From the NCBI RefSeq assembly GCF_041296385.1, contig NC_091015.1, positions 91,744,004 through 91,808,003 of the forward strand: a stretch of 64,000 nucleotides of DNA, written 5' to 3'. Below, piece after piece: positions 13,131 through 25,329 of this stretch (position 1 is its first letter; the number at the start of each line of letters is the position of its first letter). The notes beneath the pieces are model-generated. The model saw only the letters and a list, made by a program, of their open reading frames with translations, searched no databases and was not told where the DNA came from. Made by a program: the position numbers and the translations under genes. This DNA comes from Aphelocoma coerulescens. Taxonomy: Eukaryota; Chordata; Aves; Passeriformes; Corvidae.

Positions 13131-16100
13131 GCTTTTTCTTGATGTTACTAATAAAGTGTAAGGGTAGCCTCACATTTAGATTTGATATCCTTTTTCTCAA
13201 ACTTTGTATGACTGATCCCATCTTTTCACAATGCCTTAGCTTTTTAATTTATTTATTTTTTTTAATTTGGAAAAGCAGCATTTACCTTTATTTCAGACAG
13301 CTTGCGTGTGTATGTACAAAAAGAGAGACAGTAAAGGTCCCTTCAGGGAGATCAGGCACTTCTATCCTGTCAGTTGCTTATGTCAGGTTGAATATCTGGA
13401 GAAGAGCAAAATAGGTATGAAAACGATGTTACACACTTTAATATGGCAAAGATTCCTATCTCATGGGGGTTGAACCTTCCCTTCAGAGGATTCAGAGCTA
13501 ATTCATAGAGAATTTGCATCTCCCCATGTGACTTGGACCTCAGGTCACAGAAAATAAGTCCAGGCAAGTCAGTTAGGCCTTCAGCAGGAAAATTAATCAC
13601 CTCACCGGCTGTGTGTAGCATATAAATAATTAGGCTGGAAATCAGAGCAAGTTATTCCCAATAAAGGGAACTGAGTGACTTCATGTTGCTGCAGTAAGCT
13701 GGCTGTCTGTGACTGCTTGGTCTCGGTGGCACAGAGAACAATCAACACTTTTGGAATGCATGATCAGGTCTGCAGGAGACTATTCTTTGTGTTAATCCTT
13801 AGATTCAGCAAAGTATTTCCTGGTGTTTGTTCAGCTCTCCCTAGAGCTGAGGGAGAAATACAATGTAATTGTTGCAATGATGGATTTTAGGATATAGTAT
13901 GTTGATTGTTATCTTTCTAGTACTGAAGTGTTTGGCAAGAAAACAAACGACTGTTTTAAGTCAGACACAGTTCTTGTTCTTTTAGCAGTTATTTAGAGGA
14001 AGTTCCAATGTCAGCATGCCAGATGAAGATTTCAGGCAACAAAAGTATGATAGTGTCCTGTTTCTGACTACTTTATCAGGTTATTTATACAGTAGACGTA
14101 TACAAATACCTGTTTCTGCCCTCTTTCCTTAAATCCTAATAAATGCTTGATGCTTTGAAGAAAATCTGTACTTCAAGGGCTTTTGTGAGCATCTTGTAGC
14201 TTACTAAGATGCTATTCGACACTGCTGTTTTACCTTTTGTGCTACTTTTAATGAGTATTGTCTTTCAATTCTGGGCCATACCCTATAATCCAATGTATTT
14301 GAGCAATGCCCAGAAGGGGGATGTAATAATAATAAAACTTTCTGCAGAATCTGCTGCAGCTAATGTACGTTATCTAATGTGCAAGCATTTTCTACAGCAG
14401 TCTGTTCACAGTTAAAGTTTACTTTCTTCAATTCCTTCTGTTGCATCACTATCAGTAAAACTGATGTTCTGCATTTTCATATGCTTGTAAAGCCTTATTG
14501 TCTTCAGCAAGTTTCTGTAATTTTGGCTGTTTGAAGTAATTTTGCTAGAGTGTTCTTGGTTATTACATCAATGAAGATGCTTTCCGACTAAGATACTGCC
14601 TAGATTTGGATTACAGATATCATCTGGGGTTGCATTATTTTTTCAGTAGGTATTGCATTTCTGCTAGTTAATTTTAGCGCTAATGAAGTTGTAGTTCTGC
14701 AGCACAAAAATTCCTATAAAGTTACCATGTTGATACCTCAATTTTTTTTTTTCTTTAGCATGATATATTTTATTGTACAGTTGTGTAAAAAGCTTACTTT
14801 TCTCCATTAGCACTTTATTCCCAACACAGTAAAATTCTTTCTTATTTCTAGGACCTATGGATGCTGTCGTGCAATTTTTGAATTAGAATAACTTAATCTT
14901 CAGTATCCTTGACACTTTCATAGTAAGTTAGCACAACCTCCGGAAGCAAGTTTTTGTAAACAAGATTTTTTTATCTGCATTACTTGTGTAGTGGAACAAC
15001 ATAAATAATACAGGTGTAGCTCTCTCTCAGTGGCTTGACAGTCAGTCTGTATCTGTGAGGGCTAGTACTGAGTTTGTTAATATGCTGAGGAAAACCTGAG
15101 GTGGCTTCATGTGATCAGAATTCCTCATGGTTTTGAGCACTTGTAGTCTCAAAAGGAAATAAATGAATTGCTTCTAGATCCCAGCATGTGTTGAATGGCT
15201 TGCAGAGGCTTGGTGCTCTACCTGTCTCTTTTTGACATCTCACCTCTCCACAATTCCCTAGATGCAAGACTTTGTCTTGTTATGTTGCTGTCTTCTGAGA
15301 TTCAATTCCCTAAACTTCATTTTCTCCATGCTCCAAAGTTGCCTTTGTTGTGTTCAGTCTTCTGAGCTGTGAAAGGTACTAAAGGTTTCCATCTACAAGA
15401 ATGCTAGAAAATGAAATGGGACAAAAAGAAACGATACAAAAGGAGATCATAAAGCACTTCTATTTGTCTGGATATGGCAAATATGAAATGATCTTACTTC
15501 TTGGGCAGGAAAGAGTTACTCAATTCTTCATCTGACCTCCCTAGCATACTCTTGCTCTATTCAGGCATCTGGGAAGTCCTTTCTCATGTTACTTTCTTAC
15601 CACAGAGGATGTGAAGAACAGAGAGACTGATGTAGCTGTATTCATATGAATAGCTAGAAATTAAATTTTCAAGCAATTTCTGTGTAAATATAATTGTGAA
15701 AGGGGAATAATCCCGCAGATCCTTGAGCATAACTCTACTCACCTGAACATCATAATACAGTTGGTGAAGTATGAATTGTTTGCCAGTCAGAGGGCTTAGA
15801 GATTTGAGTTGAATCCTAATTTTAATTCCGAAGAGATGGCTTTGAAGACTGGGATTCAAATGATGTTTAAGTTAATTCTTGAAAATAAATCCTTACATAG
15901 AAGTACAAAAGCAATTTTAGCATATAAATTTCCAAATGTAAATTATGTAATATCTGAATCCTGTGACTTTTTACATCAGCTTTCATTTTTTTTTCTACTG
16001 TTGGAACTTACTTTGCTGTTTTAAAAGGAAGCAGGATATATTTACATAATTTTTACACAAATTTTAAGTACAGCAAATAACCTGTATGTGAATATTTTGT

Positions 16101-16426
16101 ACTAACAACTTCTGTTATCTACCTTAAATTATGTAGCATGTTGTTTGCCTTTCCAGAAGGGTTTTGTCTAGTTTTTCATAAATTTCAAACTTGAGATGGG
16201 TTTCAAATTTGACATCTATATCTGAGATATGTATTTGTATGAGAATTTTGAAATTACCTTTATATTTTAAAATACTAAAAAGCCTGTAGAATGTTAAAAG
16301 TCTAGTCCACTGCTGGAAAAGCTAAATCAAGAAATTAAGTTAATGCCTAATTAGAGTTTTGAGAAGGAACACTTGTTATTTCTCTCTTGGTAAAAAGTAC
16401 ATTTGTTTTTGTGTCTTTCAAGGTAT

Positions 16427-16475
16427 TTTGGTTGGTTGGTTGGTTTGTTGGTTGGTGATGGTGGGTTTTTTTTAA
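16427..16475. repeat. (TTGG)n-like G/T tract
   Basis: Tandem TTGG units, slightly interrupted, run into GGTGATGG and a T-rich end. This is a G/T-only tract of the kind seen at 890 and 1932. Confidence 0.8.
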
Positions 16476-17580
16476 TTGAGGTTTTTTTCAGTGACTAGAA
16501 AGAAATACCTCCAACCGGAGAGAAATATTTGAAAGCAAATGATTAATTAATCATCCAGATTAAGGACTACTTCAGGAGGTTATTAATAAAAATATCTGTG
16601 TATCAGTGGAAAGTTAGATAGTGTACAGTTGAGGACTTGGAGACAGTGGTGTGATGTGTAGGCATGGCTAATGTTTTGAGGATTACTTGTTACTGAGTTA
16701 ACAAGGTTAGTTTTCCTGTCCTATTATATAGTAAAATAGAACTACACTCTGCGCATTCTTGTCCTCTGTATTGCAAGGTCCCAAAAAAGAATTGTGCAAA
16801 AAGGTAATTGGTCTTTCTCAGAAAAAAAAAGTACTGTTATTTTCTAAATGCTCAAGATGAAACATGTCAGACTTGTTGAAATATTCCTCCTATCTTTCTT
16901 TCCTCCTATTTCCTGTCTCTTGACTTCCAAGGTAACATCTTGCTCCTGACTAATCATCATTTTCCAACAAGGAAATATTTCAGAGGAATGTTTTAAAGGG
17001 AATCTAATGGTAAATACAGCTAAAATTTTAATATTACCTAATCAGTGTGCAGAGCAATTTTGGATCACTTGCACAACCCAATTCCAGTGTGACAAGCAGT
17101 GAAGATTATAAATATTGCCGACTTACTGATATAAATTAATTTACATTTTTTTATTTAATATGAAGAGGAAACTATTTTTAATGATCTTACTCATTAAATG
17201 CACAAAATCTGATGCATTTAGTGAGAACTGCATGGCTATTTTATTCCTGCTGGTATAGTAGTGTTGTGAAAGAGTGAGCAAAATCAATTTTGTTCTCATG
17301 CATCTACTGTCTGATATTTCTCTGAGCTCTGAATGTTTGCATTCTGTCTTCATTTACTCCTTTACAAGCTCATTGAATTTTATTAGTTATCACTGCAAGC
17401 TAAATGAAATACAAGTAGTTGCACAGCTGCAGTGATATGAGTCTGAACTGCCTCATCATCCTTACTTGCAGTAATATGGAAACGGGAAAAAAATGAGCTT
17501 GATTATAGATCTCAGGAACTTTGCCAGAACCAATATACAAGTGATTCCCTCAAAATGGAATCATTTTGCACTAGGGATCT

Positions 17581-17640
17581 TTAAAAAAACCAAAAAAAAC
17601 ACCAACAAAACTGGGGGGGGAGACAACCAAAAAAACCAAA
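17581..17640. repeat. A/C-rich low-complexity tract with G8 run
   Basis: Repeated CCAAAAAAA-type units are interrupted by a run of eight G at about 17613-17620. On the opposite strand this is the same G/T-rich pattern seen elsewhere in the window. Confidence 0.75.
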
Positions 17641-18722
17641 TCCAGGTCAGTTAGTCTCTTTAATTCTCAGATGCTGAGCATTCTTTGTCTTCTCAAGTCA
17701 GTGAGAAGTGTGGGCTCCCACTGTCTTCTAAAAATTGGACCAATATGCAGAAAGTTTTGTTCATATTTAAGTTACCTTAGTGTAACAGACGTGTATCCTA
17801 ATGCACTTTAGATGAGTTTGTATAATTGTGGCAGAAACAGCTGTGACTGAATATTGATCTTGGCTATCACAATAAAACCATTTATTTTCTGTACATAGAA
17901 ATATGTATTTTAAGCTTCCAGAATGAGCACTTTTGTACTCTGCATTTCGGTAATTTCACAGTATTACAGCAGGCATAAAGACTGGAGTGAGGGAACATCT
18001 CTCTGATGGGGTTGTACCTGTTGAGCTGCTGCTTGTAATTCCTATTTAGTGCTCTGTGTGTTTGTTTTGTAAATATTGTTTTCTGCAGTTCCTGCTCTGT
18101 AGGTTCACAAAAACTATGCCTTGAAGATTTCAAGCTGATTTGCCCTGAGATTTTTCCCAGTGGTGCAGGTTGCCTTAGGAAGCACAGATCAAGGCAGTGT
18201 TGTAAAGAGGGAGCAGCAATCTGTCTCCTGAGAAGGGAGTTACGGAGCTCTTTTTGGAACTCCGAAGACAGTGTGTGCTTTCACACGTGCAGTGTGTCTG
18301 TACTGACTTTTGCACCAGCCCTGTTACTCCAACAGTCACAAAGTCACAGTGCAGGTCAGGCTTTGCAAGCTGCTGATAGAAACGTGAAATGGCAACTGCA
18401 CAAAGGGGAGTCGTGGGACTGGGTATCTGGCATTAAGTTACCCTCAGCTCACATAGGCAGGAAGGACTGTATGGTGTGCACAGACACGAGGATGTAAGAT
18501 GCTTTTAGCATAAAGCCAGCCTCACTTGAAGGTCTTGAAAAGCTATTTAACAGTAGAGCAGCTGAAGGGGTGTGCTGTTCAGAACTGTACCATCATACCT
18601 TGCCTTCATTCCAAAAAAGTTTTAAAGTTTTATAATCAGCTTTTGTCACTCAGAAAGACAGTGTGGAGTCTTTAAAAGATAGCTTTAAAAGTAGATTTTT
18701 AACCTGTATTTTGGATTTCTGC

Positions 18723-18728
18723 ATTACC
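18723..18728. repeat. target-site duplication (left) of 422-bp LTR
   Basis: ATTACC directly precedes the LTR. The right-hand copy is ATTACA, so 5 of 6 bases match, as expected for a 6-bp class II (ERVK/alpharetrovirus-like) duplication with one later mutation. Confidence 0.65.
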
Positions 18729-18820
18729 TGTTGGAATGGTAAAAAGGAGAAAGGGCCCAGCTCTGGCGGGGGGGAGCAAGTTGCAGATCAGCCAGTGTGG
18801 TTGATAAGAGCAAAACTCCG

Positions 18821-18826
18821 TTTATT
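18821..18826 (-). promoter_or_regulatory. poly(A) signal AATAAA of the 422-bp LTR
   Basis: TTTATT on the plus strand, lying 15 bases downstream of the TATA box in LTR orientation. Confidence 0.7.
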
Positions 18827-18841
18827 AGCAATCCAGAGGCA

Positions 18842-18849
18842 CTTATATA
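18842..18849 (-). promoter_or_regulatory. TATA box of the 422-bp LTR
   Basis: TATATAAG on the minus strand, in the expected place upstream of the poly(A) signal. If still active, it would drive transcription leftward across 18.7 kb. Confidence 0.7.
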
Positions 18850-19150
18850 GTATACCAGCTTGTTAACTCTTAAGTGGCTTAAAACTTATCAAAGCACATT
18901 TCTACTTCTACCTAATTGGACTTACGTTGGCAAGCTTCTACAGTCATGTTATGATTAAAAGAATTCAAAGTTTACCTCCCCCTCTCTGGGTCTTATCTGA
19001 ACAGCTGCAAGTCTTCAAACTCCCTCTTTGTTCCCCAGGCCTTTTCTCACACAAGAATTTTCTCATGGAGAGTTTTTCTCACACAGGCCTTTTGCTTGCA
19101 GGCTCTTGCTACAGTTCTTTTATTGATCTCAATAATTCTATTTCCCAACA

Positions 19151-19156
19151 ATTACA
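19151..19156. repeat. target-site duplication (right) of 422-bp LTR
   Basis: ATTACA, paired with ATTACC at 18723-18728. Confidence 0.65.
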
Positions 19157-22100
19157 CTCCCCAGAATGCTACTAAAGATCAAATCTTACAGATCATTTAT
19201 GAATTTATTTGTAAATCTGTAACAGTTTCTTACTTGCTTTTTGGTTTTAATTTCCAAGGTAAATTAATTAATATTTTGTTTCTTTAGTACTTTGAGAAAT
19301 AGACAGCTAGTTGAGCAGCTGTTTATTCTTCCCTCCTTGCACTTCTGTTAATGGCAGGTTTTGAAACTGAAAAGAAGGATTGAAGGAGCAAATCTGCCAT
19401 CCAAATCCTTTCAGTATTTGTTCTGGATTATTTTGGTTTTGTATGTATTTATACCTCATCTGCTTAGTGTCAGTTTCAGTGAAAAAAATAAGTATAATAA
19501 TAATAATAAAAAGAGGCATTTTATCTAAATACTTTATCTTTGCTCTTAGAAAAACATGGAAGTCTAAATTATATTTCCTGATTTGATTGCACTTTCTTAT
19601 GTTCTTGCCTGAGGTGACTGTGTACCCTTCAAGTAAATCTGTCAATAGCTTTTAAAAATGCTTCCCTTTTACCTGTCAGATTTTAAAAAGGTGAAAGCTT
19701 TTAGTTGCTAAAATAAATCTTTGTTTGTTTGTTTTATTAGAATAAGAAATTATTCCACTGTAGGAAAGAAGTTGTTGTATTCCCTTGCTTGGAGAGTGGG
19801 AAAAATTTATTCATACATGGTTATAAATAAAAATTGAAGTTTAGCACAGATGATGTGCTTTTGTCTCAAGAGGGGAAAAATACGGTTGTGCCTTTTTTTT
19901 TTTTTAATTTGGAATTTTATTCTTTGTTTCAAGTCTATGAATAAGACCTGGTTGGTGCTTCAAGTCTTGTGGGAGTACATGCTACAGTGCTCAACTCTGG
20001 TTGCAAAATCCACTACCTGTGGCTGTTGCTGACACGCTGTATGACAGTAAATGGTTTCACACTGAGAAGAAGCAAGACAGTGGCATGTGCTGGTGACTTG
20101 GAGTTGCTCTGAGGGTTGCACTTCCTGTTTTTTCCAACATAACTTATAGCACTGCCTCTTCTTTGGCCAGCCTGTAAGGAACAACCCTTACATACCCAGA
20201 GAGATCAATACAGTGCTGGCTGTCTGCAGGATAAGGAGCACTGAAATGTTGTGACTTGCACTTGTTAGTACTAGTAATTTTAAAATATGCCTAAGGAATC
20301 TGCATGGTTTGGTTCATCATTCACATGTAGTAGTTTTTTGTATATGCTGAAACAAGAATATTTTCCATTATGGTTCACATATGGAAACACCCAGTTTAAT
20401 CTTTTGTTGCAAGAAATACCTTTATATCTCTCTTCTGTTACTTCAAGCAGAATGCTCTGGAGAGAATGTGCACGTTTGAACTTCAAAGTATTTCTTTAAG
20501 CTTATTTTAAAAAGTGACATGTTTTCAATGGCACTGGTAAGTTATACCTTGTAATGAGAGAAACTTTTGCTTCTCATTCCTATAAGGCTATTCATTGTAG
20601 GAAAGGGAAGCAGGATGGGCTCTTGTCTTGTGCCACTGTGGTGGTACCTGCAGAACAAGACTGTAAAGGTTTCTTTTTCTGTATCGTGATGGAGAGCATC
20701 AGCTTCCCCAGACAGGATTTTTAGTACCAAGCATGTGACTATTCCTAGATAAGCCAACAAAAGTACTTTTATTTTATTTTGGTTAGCTTTTATTTAATCT
20801 TTCAGATTTTGAACATAGGAATTCACTTATTTGTGCTTTCACATAAATATAGGCTTTTTTTGGATGGAAAATTAGATTTTCTTGCCAACTACCAGAGAGA
20901 AAAGAAGGCAGAAGTTTCAGGAAATGTGACACAAAATGATTGAAGGCTTCCTTTTTTCCCTACCTTTTGTAGTAGGTAGGGACAAAGTATGAGAAAAATT
21001 TGCTGTGTTCCTTCAGGAACAGTAACAGTAGGATGTCTTACTATTCTTGAGAGTTTTTTAGAAAGAATTCTGAGCTGCAGGGGAAATAACTCTTCCTTAG
21101 AGGATCTTAAGCTAAGAAATAGCCTGTAAAGTTGTCTGAACTTTGCTGCTTTTCCTCAAGTATTGGAATTCCTAGAATAATTGCCTTCATTTATAATGAT
21201 TGACATACCAAATAAGCAGGTACTATATCGTCAATCTGTTAATGTGTGTGTTTATTAAAATTATTTCTTTGAAGTAGAAGTTGAGTGTTATTGAGCTGGA
21301 AGTAAACCACTTGGGTTCATTTAAGAGTCACAATACTAATAGATTGTAGAACTGTAAACACACAGAAAAGTTTTGTTTCTCTACTTTAAACAGAAAGGAT
21401 AAAATTAACCTTTATTTCAGTTTAAAGTATGAGGAGTAAATGACAAAGCATTACTAAATCTCTGTCATAAGTAATACTTACTTTTTCCTGTTTATGGATA
21501 AGTTTTGCAATAAAATAATTAAGCTCATAATAAGAAATAATTTCTAGTTTGGTTTCAAAAAAGTCTACCCAAACCTTTATCTCAGTTTAAGTATTTTTAT
21601 GGATACTGCGTATTTTTTGAATTACAATAGTTTCAATGGAAAGATAATTTAAGGCAAAATTACTGTGACTGCTTGTGGAAGTTTCTCAGAATGTCGAGGG
21701 CAAAAAAAGATAAAACAGCCACTGAAGCCACTGGAATTTAAGTTGTTTTCAGTTCTCTCCATTACTTTTTGGTGCTTTTAATAAACATGGTCTTCAGTAT
21801 ATGAGTGAAAGAATACTCTTCCCAGCCCCTCTCCCCATATTTTTATCACTGACCTAAATATTTGTATCAGCAGAACACTGGCAATTACACCATTGCTTTA
21901 AAACCACAGTAAATAACACTTCTTCTGCAAGCTAGTCAAAGTGACACCCAGTCTTGTAAATTCTTGAAGTGCAGAATCTGTGAGGCAGAAACTTGGACCC
22001 AGAAGCAGTGAGCAATGGTGTGCACATGAAATACGGTTTTGGCTTCTGGGAAACATAAAAATGAGGCATTATTGATTCAATTCCTTTATTATAGAGTCTA

Positions 22101-24603
22101 TTAATTTTAGCACTATTCTTGTGTTTTGAGTCAAGTTGTGTATCTCTGTGTTGTTTTGATTTTGGTTTTGGTTTTGTTTTTAATCTTGATGTTGGCCTAC
22201 CAAATTCATGTTTGTGTGTGTAAATAAATGACCTAATATTCAGTGGTGGGACGTACTGAAACCAGCTGTTTTAAGCATCTAGTAATCACTAGAAGTCAAT
22301 AATCCATGTGTGAATATTTTGGGGAATCCAGTCTTTTTTCATAGTAGTAGTAGCAGTATGTAGCAACAGGGCCTCAAACTCTTAAGTTGAGGAATTTTTT
22401 TTTACAATTTCCAGGGAGTTGTGTAAAACAAAGTATAAAGGCAATCGCTCGAATGTTTCTTATCAATTCCTTCCTCTCCCCTAATGGTTTAAATAGTTGA
22501 AAAGATAGTTCTGGTCTTTGCACTTCATGGCCTATGAGTCTCTAGAAGATTTTAACTTGCCATTTTTATAATGCCCAAAATCCCTATATCTTCAAAAGAG
22601 TTCTTTTTTCATTCACTCTATTCTACTTTTTTTTTTAGTTGCAATTACAAGAGAAGCCTTTTAAGCCCCTGTTAGAAATAAATTAAACCATCACTCAGTA
22701 GCAAACATTCATTGCCACTACCAGAAAATTTGATTTAGAGTGTAATTTCAAATTAAACTAATATTTAATTTGCTGTCAAAGTTACATTTAAATAACAGCC
22801 TTACTAGAATTGCTGACAGGCCAGCACAGGTACAGGCTTTAATCTAGTTTTCTGGATACCGTTGTAGTTGTGCAGAAATCTCAAAACCTGATTAAAGTGT
22901 CACAAATGGTAGAATTTTACATGGGCAGAAAATCAAAATAGCATGACACCTGTTCAGCATTGACTAGAAAATAATTAAACAAGCTGAAAATGGGTACAGG
23001 TAGTTTTGGCCAATGCCATTTTGCTACTGTTTTATGGGAAATGATAGACCTTAACCTGTCCAACTTCAGAAGCACAGTTAGGAACGGGGGACTCCTTGAG
23101 TGCCACCAAAATGAAAGTTGTTGAATTCTTGTTAAAGTCAAAGTTAGCTTGATTCAGCTTAAAAGCAATTTGTGTTGCATTAGATGGTGTTTTACCCCAG
23201 TGACCCAAGCACATGTAAGGGTGGTGCTTGGTAGTATTAGCAGGAAGTACAAGATTCTCACTGACTTAGGGGAGTGTTTAAGTGGTACTGGATACTGGAT
23301 ACTTTTAAACATATTCCAGCTCTGTGCTAGTAAATGAATAAAAGAGCTGTCACCAGAAAGGCACCCTGTGGTGAAGTTCTCCATAACTACTAAAATAGTC
23401 CTCTAAAGAGGCATACACAAATAACTTTGAGACACCCTAGTGCTGCATTAAGCTACATTGAAAGTTGAGTGGACACCCCCTTCCATTTGGATTTCCACAT
23501 ATGAAAATGTGTGTAAACATCAAGGAGCCTTGATGATGCAGTAGAATAGTCCAGGACTTCATCTGTCACGTCATGTCATCACAGTCAGTAAGACTTAAGT
23601 ATAAAGACTTCCCTTGTTTAAAGACATCATTACAAAAATACCAGAATGCAAAATTTCTGAGTGATAGAAGAGAAACAAATCAGTGAAAACGAGGGTGCAA
23701 AATGTAATGTTTCTCATTGTAAAAATGTAACAGTAAATATTTTTTTATGTGGGGTAGATGCACCAATTTGCATAGGAGTGTCTCAAATTCCTTTTAGCAA
23801 GAGAGCCACATCTAATAAAACTACTGGGTGTATAAGAATGAGCACTCTAATACTGGCAGTTTTGCCACATAGTATTTCTGATGACAGGATAAGGAGTAAA
23901 GTGAAAACTACTTCCAGCTGAAGTCTGTGGTCATGTCATAGTTAGAAGTGATTATTAAAGGGTAATTTTCTTGAAATACAATGCAAATTATACAAGCAAG
24001 CTGATATTTTATTTTGATGAATGATTCAGTTTGCAATTTTTGTTTACCCAGTCACAGCCAGCTCTGCAGGTAGCTGAGACTAAGAGGATGTGAAATTCTC
24101 ACTGTCACCTCATTCTTAATTAGTGCATTGATCCCGTGTGATCCCTGTAGAGTAAACACTGAAATTTCACAACAGTTTTTCACTTAATTTATTCCTGCCT
24201 GAAAATCCATATCATCTAATATTTCAAATAAAATATATAAATTAGCTCTTCACTTTGTAGTCCACTTAATATATGGGCAGGCTTCACATTTTTTACGTGT
24301 TTTTATTCATTGGAACATTTTTCAAATGACTGTATTAAATCAAGAAAATAGTAAATAAAAAGAAGCAGATCAGTATCTGCTGTCACCTCTAGTTGTTCCC
24401 TGTTACTGTAACCCACAAAAAAACCCCAGCTCTTTACTCTGTCAGTAAAGACATATATTTAAACCTAGGAATATTATCTACTTTTTCTGATTTTTACCCT
24501 TCTTTAGTGAATATTTTGAAGCATGCAGTTTTCTGTAATACAGTCAGCTTCTTGTAACCTGTGATGTAGTGGGAATGCCCTGTGTCAGGCTACCCTTGGA
24601 AAT
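19157..24603. other. AT-rich gene-free DNA
   Basis: No gene or element is recognised. A short TAA repeat (19493-19510) and a GTTTT tract (22149-22182) are present. Frames such as 19307-19645 minus (112 codons) and 23661-23921 plus (86 codons) have no recognisable relatives. The A+T-rich segment around 22730-22810, with many TAAT cores, could be a conserved non-coding element, but this cannot be judged from one sequence. Confidence 0.5.
22149..22182. repeat. GTTTT-type low-complexity tract
   Basis: A G/T-only tract with units GTTTT and GGTTTT. Confidence 0.75.
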
Positions 24604-25256
24604 TGTGCCGGTTTGGACAAATTTGGAAATACATCCTCTGAGAGAAGGCAGGTTACAATCTGGCCCCCACCAGGTTCAGGAAAAAATAATTTTTCCTCGG
24701 AAGAAAGTGAAAGAGATAAAAACTATTTATTTAACAAACATACAGGGAAAGGACAACAATGCTAAATAATAATAAAACTTCTCGCTGTGGAGAGAAAACC
24801 TGGGAAAATTTCAGGGTCCTTCCATAGGTAGCCTCTCCCCTCATCCTTGGAGCTGGGACAGGGTGGGCCCTCCTCCGGGGCCTCCACTTCGATGGAAGAA
24901 GTTCCAATGTGTTCTGATGCTGAAACAGTCCAAAAAAGAAGGAAAAAAAAAAAAAATGAAGTCCCAGGAAAACAAAAGTTCATCTCTCCATCTCCCTCCG
25001 GAGAAAAAGAAAGCCAAAAAGCTGGCTGGAAAGCAAGCAGTGCTTCCTCCTGCTCCTCTCTCTCACCACAGCAGAAAGCAGAGAGAGTTTTGTCTGTGTC
25101 CTTGAAAACAGACTGTAAACTGCTTTGAAAGTTTTGCTCGTTTTTTTTTTCTCTCCTCCCTCTCAGGCTCAGTTTAAAGGCACAGAAAGGTACAAAATTA
25201 ATTTCTGGGCATAGAACAGTGATATGGGATACACATCATAAAGTCACCCCAAGACA
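24604..25256 (-). mobile_element. LTR (653 bp), probable ERVL-type solo LTR
   Basis: The plus strand starts TGTGCCGGTTTGG and ends CACCCCAAGACA, giving TG...CA ends. Read on the minus strand it begins TGTCTTGGGGTGAC and ends CCGGCACA, with an AATAAA within TTAAATAAATAG (plus-strand 24726-24731) and several AATAAT/AAT repeats nearby. I recognise this text as a passerine LTR family, from memory and not verified. The interior is CpG- and G+C-rich compared with the flanks and contains purine runs (for example around 24941-24956). No internal retroviral region adjoins it. The flanking bases GAAAT and AAGTG do not form a convincing target duplication, so one end may be shifted or the flanks have changed. 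Open frames inside it (such as 24847-25128) are LTR sequence and not genes. Confidence 0.8.
24726..24731 (-). promoter_or_regulatory. poly(A) signal of the 653-bp LTR
   Basis: AATAAA on the minus strand, about 120 bases from the LTR 3' end. Confidence 0.6.
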
Positions 25257-25266
25257 AAGTGCAGAA

Positions 25267-25284
25267 TTCCAGGGTACCCTGGAA
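25267..25284. repeat. 18-bp perfect palindrome
   Basis: TTCCAGGGTACCCTGGAA equals its own reverse complement. It begins 10 bases after the end of the 653-bp LTR. Confidence 0.95.
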
Positions 25285-25317
25285 CACTTATAGGAGTAGA
25301 CACCAGGAAATCTTAAG

Positions 25318-25329
25318 CACACACACACA
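25318..25329. repeat. (CA)6 microsatellite
   Basis: Six CA dinucleotides. Confidence 0.9.

Larger units (their letters stand above)
12707..18728. other. AT-rich gene-free DNA
   Basis: No gene is recognised over about 6 kb. Open frames such as 13139-13414, 13675-13890 and 15584-15859 are 70-90 codons with no family resemblance. Simple repeats inside are listed separately. Parts of 17880-18500 are less AT-rich but unassigned. Confidence 0.5.
18729..19150 (-). mobile_element. solo LTR (422 bp), class II endogenous retrovirus
   Basis: The plus strand begins TGTTGG and ends CCAACA, the expected inverted terminal bases of an LTR, and both ends touch a near-perfect 6-bp duplication. Read on the minus strand, the element shows a U3 with a repeated TGTGTGAGAAAA motif (plus-strand copies at 19042-19053 and 19074-19085). 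A TATA box TATATAAG follows (18842-18849), then AATAAA 15 bases later (18821-18826), then a short R/U5 ending at 18729. A TATA box this close to the poly(A) signal recalls the LTR layout of avian alpharetroviruses. No internal retroviral sequence adjoins either end, so the provirus was probably removed by recombination between its LTRs. Exact family unknown. Confidence 0.85.

Noticed and set aside
16427..16475. TTGG repeats as interstitial telomere DNA
   Set aside because: The units are TTGG and not TTAGGG, and no vertebrate telomere repeat array is present.
24847..25128. Ser/Lys-rich 93-codon plus frame
   Set aside because: It lies wholly inside the 653-bp LTR in antisense, and its composition comes from purine runs.
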